64,000 bases of DNA from Sediminibacillus massiliensis (GCF_900156915.1 NZ_LT732535.1:4139399-4203398); one strand, 5' to 3'. Counted from the stretch's first letter, positions 12,352 through 22,005 are shown. Program-made: numbers and translations. The notes: generated by a model not told the origin, from the sequence alone.

Positions 12352-13173
12352 GTGGTATATATATTGAGTCTCCTCATAGGTTTTTTATCTGCTTTCGTCG
12401 GAAGTATAGCAGGGCTCGGTGGCGGGGTGATTCTTGTTCCGATCATGTTGGTGTTGAGTCAGCTGCTTGAGAGCTTCCACTGGGCAAACCCCCATAACAT
12501 TGTGGGCATTTCTTTATTAGTGATGGTTTTCACCGGGCTGTCTTCAAGTATCTCTTACATGCGAAAGGGCAGGGTAGATTACCGTAGCGGAATCATTTTC
12601 CTGGCTGGCAGCATTCCTGGGGGCATACTTGGCTCCTGGCTTAATCAATTTGCGGAAGATGATACATTTTCGCTATATTTTGGATTATTAATGCTTATTT
12701 TATCGTCCATGTTTTTTATTAAAAAGAAACCCACAGAACCGGCACAATTAAGAAAAAAGTGGGGCATCATACGGACAATGGACATGGACGGTACTCGCTA
12801 CCGTTATTCTTATCCGTTTCTTGGGGCTTTTTTTCTGGCAATGCTGGTAGGGGTGTTATCTGGTATGTTTGGCATAGGAGGGGGCTCGCTAATGGTTCCG
12901 GCAATGATCCTGTTGTTTGGATTTCCACCCCATATAGCCACAGCTACCTCGATGTTCATGATTTTATTTCTGAGTCTAATTAGTTCAACCACCCATATTG
13001 CACTAGGCCATATCCCATGGCAATATGTTTGGTTGTTTATTCCTGGTGCTTGGATAGGTGGAACAGCAGGAGCTAAGGTCAATCAACTATTAAAAGGGCA
13101 GACCGTTGAATGGATTTTGAGGATCCTGCTAATCATTATTGGTATTCGTTTAATTTGGCAAGGGATTGGATAA
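12352..13173 (+). CDS. yunE: TauE/SafE-family membrane transporter YunE
   Basis: This 273-residue integral membrane protein has about eight hydrophobic segments in two halves. Each half carries a glycine-rich G-x-G-G-G motif (A-G-L-G-G-G-V-I and G-I-G-G-G-S-L-M), as in the TauE/SafE/YfcA family that exports sulfite or organosulfonates. The GTG at 12352 is preferred: AGAAGGGA lies 7 bp before it and the protein then starts like YunE. It is in the yunEDC order of B. subtilis. Confidence 0.88.
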   Translation: MVYILSLLIGFLSAFVGSIAGLGGGVILVPIMLVLSQLLESFHWANPHNIVGISLLVMVFTGLSSSISYMRKGRVDYRSGIIFLAGSIPGGILGSWLNQFAEDDTFSLYFGLLMLILSSMFFIKKKPTEPAQLRKKWGIIRTMDMDGTRYRYSYPFLGAFFLAMLVGVLSGMFGIGGGSLMVPAMILLFGFPPHIATATSMFMILFLSLISSTTHIALGHIPWQYVWLFIPGAWIGGTAGAKVNQLLKGQTVEWILRILLIIIGIRLIWQGIG

Positions 13174-13184
13174 GGAGAATTTTT

Positions 13185-14576
13185 ATGGAAGAGAAATTAT
13201 TCTTTTATTATACAAATGATCTGCATAGCCATTTCGAAAATTGGCCGGCTATCATCGGTCACTTTGAGGCAGAGAAAGCGATTCGGAAGAAAAACGGTCA
13301 ATCATATTGGCTGGTTGATATTGGGGATCATGTCGATCTTTCTCATCCCATATCGGAGGCTTTGAAGGGAAAAGCGAACGTGGAATTGCTTAACCGTTCG
13401 GGGTTCAACGTGGCTACAATAGGTAACAATGAGGGGATTACGTTGGATTATGATCAACTTTACCATTTATATGATCATGCTGAATTCCAGCTTCTATGTG
13501 CAAACTTGGAGAGTATGAAAGAACCTGATCCCTTATGGTTGCAGCATACCACTCAACTTATTTCCGATAAAGGCACTAAGATTGGGGTGATCGGCTTAAC
13601 AGCGCCGTTTAACGCCATTTATAATTTAGTTGGGTGGAATATTTCTCCTCCTTTGGAAGTACTTGATAGGTACATTCCAAAATTGGCAGCCGAAAATGAC
13701 ATCGTGGTGCTGCTATCCCATTTGGGAATCCACGATGATGAAGAAATTGCTAAAAGGTATAACGACATTGATGTAATCATCGGCGGGCATACCCACCATC
13801 TATTTCGGGATGGTGAAGAGGTATCGGGAACATTGCTGACAGCTGCCGGTAAACATGGAAAGTATATCGGTGAGGTCATCTTGACTTGGGACCAGAATCG
13901 GAAAGAATTAACAAAAAAAGAAGCGTATGCGACAAGTGTGGAAAACTTTCCTAGTCATCCGGGCACCGAAGAACTTCTGGCCAATTTTAACCAACAAGCA
14001 AATGAGGTACTCGACAAACCTGTCACCCATTTAAATACCAACTTGGAATTTGGATGGTTCAAAGAGACTCCGATCATGACAAAGTTTGTGGATACTTTGA
14101 GAGAATGGACGGATGCAGACTGTGCAATGCTGAATGCAGGCGTGTTGTTAGACAGGTTTGATAAAGGAAATGTCACATATGGCGATATCCATCGAATCTG
14201 CCCTCATCCCATGAATCCATGTGTAGTCAAATTGACTGGAAGTGAATTGATAGAGGTTGTCAGGGTCGCACTATCGAAACAATTTATGGAATTGAAGTTA
14301 AAAGGGTTCGGCTTTCGCGGGGAAGTCATCGGGAGGATGGTTTTTTCCGGGATGGAAGTGAAAACAACCAAAGGTCCTGATGGGCATGAACGGGTTTCGG
14401 AAGTTACAATGGACGGAAAACAAATTGAACCAGATAAAGAATACTATGTTGCGACTGTCGACACCTTCACATTAGGGAGACTGCTTCCAGAAGTTGCGAG
14501 ATCGGAATATAAGAAATTTTACATGCCGGAATTTATCAGGGATCTGCTTACACACACATTGAAATACAAGTTTTGA
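13185..14576 (+). CDS. yunD: Metallophosphatase / 5'-nucleotidase-like protein YunD
   Basis: This 463-residue protein has an N-terminal calcineurin-like metallophosphatase domain (N-D-L-H-S-H, G-D-H-V-D and G-G-H-T-H-H as metal ligands) and a C-terminal 5'-nucleotidase domain (about 290-455). The motif that is G-N-H-E/D in classical enzymes reads G-N-N-E-G here. No signal peptide is visible, unlike the exported UshA type, so it should act in the cytoplasm. The ATG at 13185 follows AAGGAGAA, 12 bp after yunE. Confidence 0.88.
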   Translation: MEEKLFFYYTNDLHSHFENWPAIIGHFEAEKAIRKKNGQSYWLVDIGDHVDLSHPISEALKGKANVELLNRSGFNVATIGNNEGITLDYDQLYHLYDHAEFQLLCANLESMKEPDPLWLQHTTQLISDKGTKIGVIGLTAPFNAIYNLVGWNISPPLEVLDRYIPKLAAENDIVVLLSHLGIHDDEEIAKRYNDIDVIIGGHTHHLFRDGEEVSGTLLTAAGKHGKYIGEVILTWDQNRKELTKKEAYATSVENFPSHPGTEELLANFNQQANEVLDKPVTHLNTNLEFGWFKETPIMTKFVDTLREWTDADCAMLNAGVLLDRFDKGNVTYGDIHRICPHPMNPCVVKLTGSELIEVVRVALSKQFMELKLKGFGFRGEVIGRMVFSGMEVKTTKGPDGHERVSEVTMDGKQIEPDKEYYVATVDTFTLGRLLPEVARSEYKKFYMPEFIRDLLTHTLKYKF

Positions 14577-14644
14577 GTAGCTGCAGACAACGCACACACC
14601 TTTTCACTTGCCATATATTAATAAGTGAAAGGAGTGTGTCGAGT

Positions 14645-14950
14645 TTGATTTCCGTTAAGCCGATTTATATTGATAGTATTCCGTTTACTGCAACAAGCGT
14701 GGAACTTCCAAAAACCAACTTGCTTATTATTTCAAATGACAAAGGGTATATAATGTGCGGAGCCTTGGATGTTGATCTTTTGAATGAGCGCCTTGCGGAC
14801 CGAAAAATCATCGCGGCAAGAGCGGTCGGTGTTAAAACAATTGAGCAGCTGATGGAAGCACCTCTGGATAAAATCACAGACGCAGCTAGGGCAGCAGGAT
14901 GGTCAGAAGGAATGTCAGGGAAAGATGCCTTATTAAAGATTGCTGAATGA
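14645..14950 (+). CDS. yunC: DUF1805 protein YunC
   Basis: A 101-residue protein of the YunC/DUF1805 family of unknown function. I start it at the TTG at 14645: AAAGGAGTG is 8 bp before it, and the product begins M-I-S-V-K-P-I. Upstream codons overlap yunD and add an unconserved tail. It is followed by a perfect terminator. Confidence 0.8.
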   Translation: MISVKPIYIDSIPFTATSVELPKTNLLIISNDKGYIMCGALDVDLLNERLADRKIIAARAVGVKTIEQLMEAPLDKITDAARAAGWSEGMSGKDALLKIAE

Positions 14951-14980
14951 CAAAGGATGACAAAATAGTTGTTAATTAGC

Positions 14981-15019
14981 AAATAAATCCTCTATACTTT
15001 GTATAGAGGATTTATTTTT
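14981..15019 (+). terminator. Terminator of yunEDC
   Basis: Perfect stem AAATAAATCCTCTATAC / GTATAGAGGATTTATTT with a TTT loop and T-run. Confidence 0.9.
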
Positions 15020-15065
15020 GTCGAATGATACATAATTCTGCATTTGGAATGGTTAGGAGAAAGTT

Positions 15066-16166
15066 ATGAGACTCGTACACACTAAATCAATCGACCCTGG
15101 AACAAAATTGGCGAAAGCGGTTTATAATGAGAAGGGCAAAATATTGATTCAGAAAAATATTGAGTTGACAAGACGGATGCTTAATCGTCTTATCCAGTAT
15201 AATATTACATATGTTTATATCAAAGATGCTTTTACAGATGACATAGAGGTGAACCCTCCTGTCTCGGAAGAAGTGAGGATTGAAGCATATCAAATGATTA
15301 AAAGTACTTTCTCCGACTTTAACAAAGAAAGTTTTCATTCTAATTCTTTTTTGTTTGACAATAGCAGTCGTATGAACAATATTGTCCAGGAAATTCTCCG
15401 GCAAATCCAAAACCAGGATGAAGTCGTCTCGATTTTGTCTGATGTATTTGTAAATGATAATTATGTGTTTAATCATTCTTTGAATGTGACCATTTATTCC
15501 TTGGCTTTAGGTACAGAGCTTGGACTAAACAGATCAAAGCTTGAAGAACTAGGGCTTGGCGCGATGCTGCATGATGTAGGGAAAATGTTCATCCCTCAGA
15601 ACATCCTGCAGAAGCAGAGCAGATTGACCGAGGAGGAATTTGAAATAATCAAAGGGCATACCGAATCAGGATTTGAGTTTCTAAGGAATACACCAAATGT
15701 TCCGTTGCTGGCAGCCCATTGTGCATTTCAGCACCATGAACGAATCGATGGATCGGGATATCCGAGAGGATTGAAAGATAAGGAGATCCATCCTCATGCC
15801 AGATTATTGGGGATTGCAGATGTATTTGATGCGGTGACGAGCGACAGAGTTTACCGCGATGCTATGCTTCCGCATGAAGGTCTGGAAATCCTGTACGCAG
15901 GAGCTGGAACTTTATTTGATAAAGAATTGGTCGAGGCGTTCAGACGAACAATAGCTGTCTATCCAAATGGGTTGACTGTCGAATTGAGCGATGGCAGGAC
16001 AGGGGTAGTAGCCAGGCAGAATAACAATCTGTGCGAGAGGCCAGTGATCCGGGTGCTTGAAGAACATGGTGTTGAAATTCCTCCGTATGAATTGGATTTA
16101 TCAAAGCAATTGGATGTGGTCGTTTCTTCATGCCGTACAGCGCTTGGGAAGGAAAAAATTAAATAA
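15066..16166 (+). CDS. HD-GYP domain cyclic-di-GMP phosphodiesterase-like protein
   Basis: This 366-residue protein has an N-terminal region of about 130 residues without a known fold, then an HD-GYP domain. Visible motifs are H-D-V-G-K (His169-Asp170), the H-H-E-R-I-D-G-S-G-Y-P-R-G-L block (GYP at 231-233) and a D-V-F-D-A-V-T-S-D-R segment. All metal ligands appear intact, so hydrolysis of cyclic-di-GMP or a related signal is likely. No membrane segment is seen. B. subtilis has no such gene at this place, so it is an insertion in the yunC-yunB order. The ATG follows TTAGGAGAAAG. Confidence 0.85.
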   Translation: MRLVHTKSIDPGTKLAKAVYNEKGKILIQKNIELTRRMLNRLIQYNITYVYIKDAFTDDIEVNPPVSEEVRIEAYQMIKSTFSDFNKESFHSNSFLFDNSSRMNNIVQEILRQIQNQDEVVSILSDVFVNDNYVFNHSLNVTIYSLALGTELGLNRSKLEELGLGAMLHDVGKMFIPQNILQKQSRLTEEEFEIIKGHTESGFEFLRNTPNVPLLAAHCAFQHHERIDGSGYPRGLKDKEIHPHARLLGIADVFDAVTSDRVYRDAMLPHEGLEILYAGAGTLFDKELVEAFRRTIAVYPNGLTVELSDGRTGVVARQNNNLCERPVIRVLEEHGVEIPPYELDLSKQLDVVVSSCRTALGKEKIK

Positions 16167-16176
16167 TAGCAAGGAT

Positions 16177-16226
16177 TCTATCCCCCGTCTAAAGAGCATA
16201 GGTTCTTTTAGAGGGGGGATTTAATT
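16177..16226 (+). terminator. Hairpin after the HD-GYP gene that also holds the yunB ribosome binding site
   Basis: ATCCCCCGTCTAAAGA pairs with TCTTTTAGAGGGGGGAT, followed by TTTAATTTT. It can act as a terminator, but its 3' arm contains GAGGGGGGA, the ribosome binding site of yunB, so read-through mRNA would have a closed start. Confidence 0.7.
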
Positions 16227-17006
16227 TTGAGAAGGCCTTCCAAAATGAAGTATAGAAAACCGCCGTCTCTTGGACACGTTTTTGTATTTACCTTGGTATT
16301 TTTTATCATATCCACCTTCTTGAGTATTTGGGTGATAAATAAAGGCATTGAGCCAACTCTTATGGATATTGCCGAAACTAGGACAAGACAGTTCACAAGG
16401 CTTGCAATCAATGAAGCGGTAAGTAAAAAAATCGCGGAAGATCTGCACTACGAGCAATTAATCCAAGAAGAGACAGACAATGAGGGGAAGGTGGTTTCCG
16501 TAGGCTGGAATTCTGTGGTTACCAATCGTGTGGTGAGGAATACCACTTTCCGTGTCCAGAATTTCCTGCGTCAGTTGGAAAATGGGGAGATACCGGAACC
16601 GGGCAGCACGCTTGATGTCGAACTGGAACCGGAAACTAATTCATCTATCGATTCGGTCAGAAACAATCCCACGCTTATTGAAATACCGGTAGGTCAGGCT
16701 TTTGGAATCCCGTTGCTTGCAAATTTGGGTCCGAAAATACCCGTTCAAATTGAAGTGATTGGAGATGTGCAGTCCGAACCTATTATGAAGCACAAGGAAT
16801 TAGGCATCAACAATGTATTTTTTGAATTATTTGTCCACCTTGAGGTTAATCTTAGAATAGTAGTCCCTTTTCAAACAAGGCCAACGACGATTACACAGGA
16901 TATTAAAATCGATGATCGCTATTTACCTGGAGAGGTGCCTGAATTTTACAATAATGGCGGAGCTTCGGATACACCTTTTTCCATTCCGATAGACCCCTTG
17001 CAATGA
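16227..17006 (+). CDS. yunB: Sporulation protein YunB
   Basis: This 259-residue protein has one N-terminal membrane segment (about residues 15-35) containing the F-x-x-x-x-F-x-S-I-W-V-I-N-K-G-I-E-P-T-L-M region of YunB. In B. subtilis YunB is made in the mother cell under sigma-E and is needed for normal spore formation. The TTG at 16227 lies 7 bp after GAGGGGGGA and gives the family start M-R-R-P. I cannot see a clear sigma-E promoter. Confidence 0.88.
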   Translation: MRRPSKMKYRKPPSLGHVFVFTLVFFIISTFLSIWVINKGIEPTLMDIAETRTRQFTRLAINEAVSKKIAEDLHYEQLIQEETDNEGKVVSVGWNSVVTNRVVRNTTFRVQNFLRQLENGEIPEPGSTLDVELEPETNSSIDSVRNNPTLIEIPVGQAFGIPLLANLGPKIPVQIEVIGDVQSEPIMKHKELGINNVFFELFVHLEVNLRIVVPFQTRPTTITQDIKIDDRYLPGEVPEFYNNGGASDTPFSIPIDPLQ

Positions 17007-17026
17007 GGCTTTCTTGCTGATACAAT
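16998..17026 (+). promoter_or_regulatory. Promoter of the lysine-riboswitch transcript
   Basis: TTGCAA (16998-17003), 17-bp spacer, TACAAT (17021-17026). The -35 box lies in the last codons of yunB. Confidence 0.75.
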
Positions 17027-17049
17027 ATCAGAGGAATTGAATAGCGAGA

Positions 17050-17306
17050 CCTTATCAGATCGGTGAGGTAGAGGCGCGGAGTGAATAAGTAGTCAACAGG
17101 AGGATGACAACGATGACTGTTGATGAAAGGACACTTTGCCGAAGTTGGAAGAGAGCGTCAACTCTCTCCATACTGGTATATTTTCCAAATAGGGGATATA
17201 CTGTCATGTCATGAGAACACATGAAGGGCTACTGATCGAAATGGAGGATAACAAAAAGTTGCTAATCGAAAGGCAGTGATAGTTATTTTCTATCGCTGCC
17301 TTTTTA
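17050..17306 (+). promoter_or_regulatory. Lysine riboswitch (L-box) with terminator
   Basis: The L-box signature is present: GAGGTAGAGGCGCGGAG, AGTAGTCAACAGGAGGATGA, GAAAGGACACTTTGCCGAAG, then a GCGTC...ACTGG region and AGGGCTACTGATC. An intrinsic terminator closes it (AAAGGCAGTGATAG with CTATCGCTGCCTTT, 17269-17306). Lysine binding in this class favours termination, so the carrier downstream should be made only when lysine is scarce. Confidence 0.88.
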
Positions 17307-17454
17307 TATTGACAGAACGGAATTTCTGCAGCATGCTGCTCCATCCATTATTGTCCATTTAAGAAAGGAAGCAAATACTTGAACAGCCTTCTGATTTCAT
17401 CCTTCAATACATCAAGACATCATTCATTCCAATTTTAATTACGGAGGTTACATC

Positions 17455-19008
17455 ATGGAAGGAACTATTTATTCTTTAATTCCCGCAGTGTTGATGCTAG
17501 TTCTGGTAATTGCGACCAGAAGAGTATTGTTATCGCTTGGAGCGGGCGTGGTTGTCGGGGCACTTATGCTTCACAACTTTCAATTAACCGGGACTCTCAA
17601 AGAAATCTGGGGAGTTTTCAAAAATATATTTGTGTCGGAAGGAAGTTTGAATCTCGGCAATTTGTATTTGTTCGGCTTTTTGATATTACTGGGAATGACA
17701 ACAGCGTTTATGACAGCTTCTGGCGGGAGCAAAGCATTCGGAGAGTGGGCCATCAACAAAATAAAAACTAGAAAAGGCGCGCAGTTAATGCCGGCAGTCC
17801 TTGGAATTATCATTTTTATAGACGATTACTTCAACAGTCTTGCGGTAGGCCAAGTTGCACGTCCCTTAACGGATCGGTACAAAATCTCGCGAGCAAAATT
17901 GGCTTATTTCATTGACTCTACATCTGCTCCGATTACCGTCATTTCTCCGATATCAAGTTGGGGTGCCTATATCATCGGAACTTTAGGGAGTATTTTAGCA
18001 GCAAACGAGATAACAGATTATGCCCCATTGGAAGCATTTGTTCGGATGATCCCTTTCAACTTATATGCTTTTGCGGCCATATTGATGGTTTTTCTTGTTG
18101 CCACTCTTAAGTTGGATATCGGAGCCATGAAACGACACGAAGTCAGAGCTGTGGATACAGGCCAGCTCGTTGATCCGGAACGTGGTGACGTACCCGGGGA
18201 CTTGAACGACGTGTTCGAAGCGAATCAAAATGGGAAGATCTCTTATCTGATCACACCGATCCTGGCTTTGATTGTCGGAACGATTGGAGCCATGGTGGTT
18301 ACAGGTATTCAAAATACAGACGGCACACCAGGAATACTCGATATTTTTGCAAATACAAATGTCAATATCTCCCTGTTCACTGGAGGATTGATTGCTGTCG
18401 TGGCTGCTTTTGTCCTTTATCTTAACCAATCAGGTGAAAAGTCGCCTTCTGGTAAGGTTTTTCTTGAAGGAATGAAAGCTATGCTGCCGGCCTTGTATAT
18501 ATTGGTGCTTGCATGGATGATCGGTTCTGTTATCGACAGTCTCGGTACAGGCGAATATCTTGCAGGCACGATAGCTGATTCGTCATTAAATCCTGCGTTC
18601 TTGCCATTTATTGTTTTCCTTGTTGCCGGGTTTATGGCGTTGGCGACAGGAACGTCTTGGGGAACTTTTGGGATCATGCTGCCGATAGCAGCTGAAATCG
18701 CCGCCTTGACTGATGTAAGTCTTGTCTTACCTGCTCTTGCGGCTGTATTGGCAGGATCTGTTTTCGGAGACCATTGTTCACCTATTTCGGATACATCCAT
18801 CCTTTCTTCAACAGGAGCCGGGTCCAATCATATTGATCACGTACTGACTCAACTTCCTTACGCCTTTATAAGCGCTGCTGCAGCGGGGATAGGTTATCTT
18901 GTTTTAGGTATCACTGGCCAGGCATTGCTTGGATTTGCCATAATGATTTTGGTCATTATCGGAACAGCAGTGGTTATCCATCGTTCTTCTCATAAGACGG
19001 CCAAATAG
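17455..19008 (+). CDS. NhaC-family carrier, probable lysine transporter (LysW type)
   Basis: This 517-residue membrane protein of the NhaC Na+/H+ antiporter family has about 11-12 hydrophobic segments and the conserved F-G-D-H-C-S-P-I-S-D-T block near residue 440. Annotation by family alone would be Na+/H+ antiporter. The lysine riboswitch in its leader argues instead for lysine uptake, as proposed for L-box-controlled NhaC proteins in Firmicutes. ATTACGGAGGTTAC precedes the ATG. A terminator follows. Confidence 0.85.
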   Translation: MEGTIYSLIPAVLMLVLVIATRRVLLSLGAGVVVGALMLHNFQLTGTLKEIWGVFKNIFVSEGSLNLGNLYLFGFLILLGMTTAFMTASGGSKAFGEWAINKIKTRKGAQLMPAVLGIIIFIDDYFNSLAVGQVARPLTDRYKISRAKLAYFIDSTSAPITVISPISSWGAYIIGTLGSILAANEITDYAPLEAFVRMIPFNLYAFAAILMVFLVATLKLDIGAMKRHEVRAVDTGQLVDPERGDVPGDLNDVFEANQNGKISYLITPILALIVGTIGAMVVTGIQNTDGTPGILDIFANTNVNISLFTGGLIAVVAAFVLYLNQSGEKSPSGKVFLEGMKAMLPALYILVLAWMIGSVIDSLGTGEYLAGTIADSSLNPAFLPFIVFLVAGFMALATGTSWGTFGIMLPIAAEIAALTDVSLVLPALAAVLAGSVFGDHCSPISDTSILSSTGAGSNHIDHVLTQLPYAFISAAAAGIGYLVLGITGQALLGFAIMILVIIGTAVVIHRSSHKTAK

Positions 19009-19012
19009 ACTA

Positions 19013-19049
19013 TGAAAAACCTTCATCAAACAGGATGAAGGTTTTTTGT
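19013..19049 (+). terminator. Terminator after the NhaC-type gene
   Basis: AAAACCTTCATC pairs with GATGAAGGTTTT around a 6-nt loop, then T-run. Confidence 0.88.
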
Positions 19050-19085
19050 ATGGGTAGATTTTCTTACAACAATCAAAATCTTCCT

Positions 19086-19114
19086 TTGACATCGACACAC
19101 TTGAAAGCTATAAT
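19086..19114 (+). promoter_or_regulatory. Consensus sigma-A promoter of the NSS transporter
   Basis: TTGACA (19086-19091), 17-bp spacer, TATAAT (19109-19114), a perfect match. The untranslated leader is about 100 nt and shows no riboswitch that I recognise. Confidence 0.9.
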
Positions 19115-19220
19115 ACAAACATAAATATCAGAAAACATTGAAAATTGGAACATTCCTTGAGATATCGCAACATAGACTGTAGGGAACTTGTTTCAATAAC
19201 TTAACAGGGGAGGTACAAAC

Positions 19221-20738
19221 ATGGAAAATCGCTCACAATGGGGAACAAGATTAGGTTTCCTGCTGGCAGCAATGGGATCTGCAATTGGGCTTGGAAACAT
19301 CTGGCGTTTTCCGGCAACTGCATATGAAAACGGAGGCGGTGCTTTCTTTTTACCTTATCTATTCGCACTGCTGACAGCAGGTATTCCATTGCTAATTCTG
19401 GAATACACAATCGGCCATAAGTTCCGGGGATCAGCACCGAGGTCTTACGGCAAAATCAGCAAAGGAATGGAATGGATCGGCTGGTGGCAAGTAGCTGTTT
19501 CTTTTGTTATTTCTACTTATTATCCGGTAATTATTGCTTGGGCAATCATGTATGCTTATTTTTCATTCGGACAACAGTGGGGAGACGATCCAACCGGATT
19601 TTTTGTAGGGGATTACTTGCAGTTAGGTGATCCGGGCACTTTCGGCGCGCTTGTGCCTAGTGTGTTGATCCCATTAATTGCAGTATGGGCTGTCACTTTA
19701 TTTTTCCTCGGCAGGGGAGTCAGAAAAGGAATAGAAGTCGCCAATAAAATATTCATCCCGACACTGGCAGTTATCTTTTTGATCATCGTTATCCGTGCTG
19801 TCACTCTGGATGGTGCACTACAAGGTTTGGATGCATTCTTCAAGCCGGACTGGTCCAGTATTACCGATGGGCAGGTCTGGGTCGCGGCATACGGACAAAT
19901 TTTCTTTAGTTTGTCGATAGCATTTGCCATTATGATCACTTACTCTTCTTACTTGCCGAAAAAATCGGATATCACGAACAATGCATTCATAACAGGGTTC
20001 GCGAACTCTTCTTTCGAGTTATTGGCAGGTATCGGGGTATTTGCTGCACTAGGTTTCATGGCTGCCCAATCCGGACAGTCGGTTGCTGATGTGGTTGCAG
20101 GTGGAGTAGGGCTGGCTTTCATGGTGTTTCCAGAAATCATCAGTCAAATGCCTGGCTCCGGATTCTTTGGATTTTTGTTTTTTGGTTCACTTGTGTTAGC
20201 AGGTCTGTCTTCTTTGATTTCCATATCGGAAACATATATTGCAGGTGTACAGGAGAAATTCAATATCTCTAGAGGAAAGGCAGTTGCATTGGGCGGCGGC
20301 TTGGCTGCATTATTGTCCCTTGCCTTCGCAACACAAGATGGATTGAACTTGCTTGATACTGTCGACCATTTTATTAATAACTATGGTGTTGCTTTGGCAG
20401 GTTTGTTTGAAGTTGTTGCCATAGCATGGTTTGCAAAGTCCCTGAAAGACTTCCAAAACCACGCCAATTCCATTTCGGATATCCGATTGGGCACCTGGTG
20501 GAGGCTGTGCTTGGGAATTATTACACCAGCAGTACTTGGATTTATGATGCTGCAAAATCTTAAAACAGAATTGACAGAAGCGTATGGTGGATATCCAATC
20601 GAGTTTCTGTTCAATTATGGATGGGTAGTTGCGATAGGTGCTATGTTTGCCGGAGCATTGATGACGCTTAAAAAATGGCCGGCAAATGCAGCAGAGGCTA
20701 GCAGCACTGAGTCGGAAGACAAGGAGGTGGCTCAATAA
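19221..20738 (+). CDS. Sodium-dependent amino acid transporter (NSS/SNF family)
   Basis: This 505-residue protein has about 12 membrane segments and the family signature S-A-I-G-L-G-N-I-W-R-F-P at residues 20-31, where sodium and substrate bind. Bacterial relatives import methionine, alanine or tryptophan with Na+. The small subunit encoded directly after it is typical of the methionine/alanine MetP-type group. AGGGGAGGT precedes the ATG. Confidence 0.93.
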   Translation: MENRSQWGTRLGFLLAAMGSAIGLGNIWRFPATAYENGGGAFFLPYLFALLTAGIPLLILEYTIGHKFRGSAPRSYGKISKGMEWIGWWQVAVSFVISTYYPVIIAWAIMYAYFSFGQQWGDDPTGFFVGDYLQLGDPGTFGALVPSVLIPLIAVWAVTLFFLGRGVRKGIEVANKIFIPTLAVIFLIIVIRAVTLDGALQGLDAFFKPDWSSITDGQVWVAAYGQIFFSLSIAFAIMITYSSYLPKKSDITNNAFITGFANSSFELLAGIGVFAALGFMAAQSGQSVADVVAGGVGLAFMVFPEIISQMPGSGFFGFLFFGSLVLAGLSSLISISETYIAGVQEKFNISRGKAVALGGGLAALLSLAFATQDGLNLLDTVDHFINNYGVALAGLFEVVAIAWFAKSLKDFQNHANSISDIRLGTWWRLCLGIITPAVLGFMMLQNLKTELTEAYGGYPIEFLFNYGWVVAIGAMFAGALMTLKKWPANAAEASSTESEDKEVAQ

Positions 20739-20845
20739 TGTCAGGAGGAGCCATTACAATGGCAATCATCGGTATTGTTGTTATCTGGGGTGGATTGATA
20801 ACCAGTATTGCATATGCCAGGAAAGTCGCGAAATCCAATTCTTAA
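20738..20845 (+). CDS. Methionine/alanine importer small subunit (MetS-like)
   Basis: A 35-residue protein with one membrane segment (about residues 6-27) and a basic end, M-S-G-G-A-I-T-M at the start and I-A-Y-A-R-K near the end. It overlaps the transporter stop by one base behind AAGGAGG. Small subunits of this size follow MetP-type NSS carriers and are needed for transport in Corynebacterium MetPS. Easily missed because of its length. Confidence 0.85.
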   Translation: MSGGAITMAIIGIVVIWGGLITSIAYARKVAKSNS

Positions 20846-20848
20846 AAT

Positions 20849-20887
20849 AAACCCCTTGCCATCATTATGATGGCAAGGGGTTTTAAC
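20849..20887. terminator. Bidirectional terminator between metS-like gene and lytH
   Basis: AAACCCCTTGCCATCAT and ATGATGGCAAGGGGTTT form a near-perfect stem with A- and T-runs on both sides. Confidence 0.88.
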
Positions 20888-21857
20888 CGTTTTTCTTGTT
20901 TCTTGCATCCCTTTCCCATTTCCTCAAATATGGATAAGGATCGAAAGACCACTCACTGTAACCATTGTCTTTATACATTCCATAATGTAAATGTGGCGGG
21001 AATTTGCCTGATGTACCCGGCGGACCATAGCCGGTTGCTCCAACAGATCCAACGACGTCTCCAGGTTTCACTACGTCGCCTACTGCTATGCCTTCCTTGA
21101 AACCATTGAGGTGGGCGTAATAGTGATAATTGTTTTGAGTATCACGGATACCAATCCGCCAACCGCCGAAACGGTTCCATCCTTTCATTTCTACTACTCC
21201 ATATGTGGTGGCTTTAACAGGCACACCATAATTCGCAAAAATGTCGGTTCCTTCATGAATTCTTCTCCCGCCAAATCCTCTGGCATCTCCCCATGTATTT
21301 CGATAACTATAGTTGGCCTGCAATGGCAGTGGAAAATCATTATCAGTTAAATTAATCTCACCGAATTTTTCATATATCTTGGCAATATTCATGATTGTTT
21401 GTACGGTTAGTTCCCTTTGATAATAATTCCACAGAGCAATTTTGATATCTTGTTTGGTTGTGCCATATGTTTCAATCCAGTGAGCCATTGAGTAAAGGAT
21501 ATCTTCATCATTTGTATATTGAGCTAGGCCGTCTCCGTTTCCATCACGGCCAGAGCCGTTAAAAATATCGATGGAGAAAGCATCGGATACCCGTCCGGGG
21601 TTACCAATACCATACCAGTCAGTTTCGGGAAAAGTTATGGAGATTACACCTTCTGAGGCTGTCTCTTTTTGCGTGTTTGCTTCATATTTGTCGATTGCCG
21701 CCAAGTAATACCAAGGTATGTGAGTCAGTGCTTCGGTCTTCTTGTACAATGCCATTTTTTCCTTTGCTGGATCGATATCACCGGCTTCCCCTTTACCTGG
21801 TAAAACCACAGAAAGCGTTAAAACCAAGATAATGGTCTGACTCAATCTTTTTAGCAT
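20883..21857 (-). CDS. lytH: M23-family cell-wall endopeptidase LytH (YunA)
   Basis: This protein of about 324 residues has an N-terminal signal or anchor segment and a C-terminal LytM/M23 domain. Zinc-site motifs are H-E-G-T-D (first His/Asp) and H-L-H-Y (last His). In B. subtilis LytH (YunA) is a sporulation L-Ala-D-Glu endopeptidase that trims cortex peptides. The best start is the ATG at 21857, 8 bp from AGGAGG; an in-frame GTG and ATG just upstream are too close to that site. Position next to yutC-like and yutD genes agrees. Confidence 0.88.
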   Translation of the reverse strand: MLKRLSQTIILVLTLSVVLPGKGEAGDIDPAKEKMALYKKTEALTHIPWYYLAAIDKYEANTQKETASEGVISITFPETDWYGIGNPGRVSDAFSIDIFNGSGRDGNGDGLAQYTNDEDILYSMAHWIETYGTTKQDIKIALWNYYQRELTVQTIMNIAKIYEKFGEINLTDNDFPLPLQANYSYRNTWGDARGFGGRRIHEGTDIFANYGVPVKATTYGVVEMKGWNRFGGWRIGIRDTQNNYHYYAHLNGFKEGIAVGDVVKPGDVVGSVGATGYGPPGTSGKFPPHLHYGMYKDNGYSEWSFDPYPYLRKWERDARNKKNG

Positions 21858-22005
21858 ATTCATCACCTCCTGAACGGGAATGGATGACCTTATTGTTTAC
21901 TACTACAAAAGAAAGATAATTGGTAAGATATACAATACTTCGATGTATTGGGAAGGGGGTGCCAAGGAAATTCCCTTTTTAAGGAATAATCCTGGCATCT
22001 CCCTC

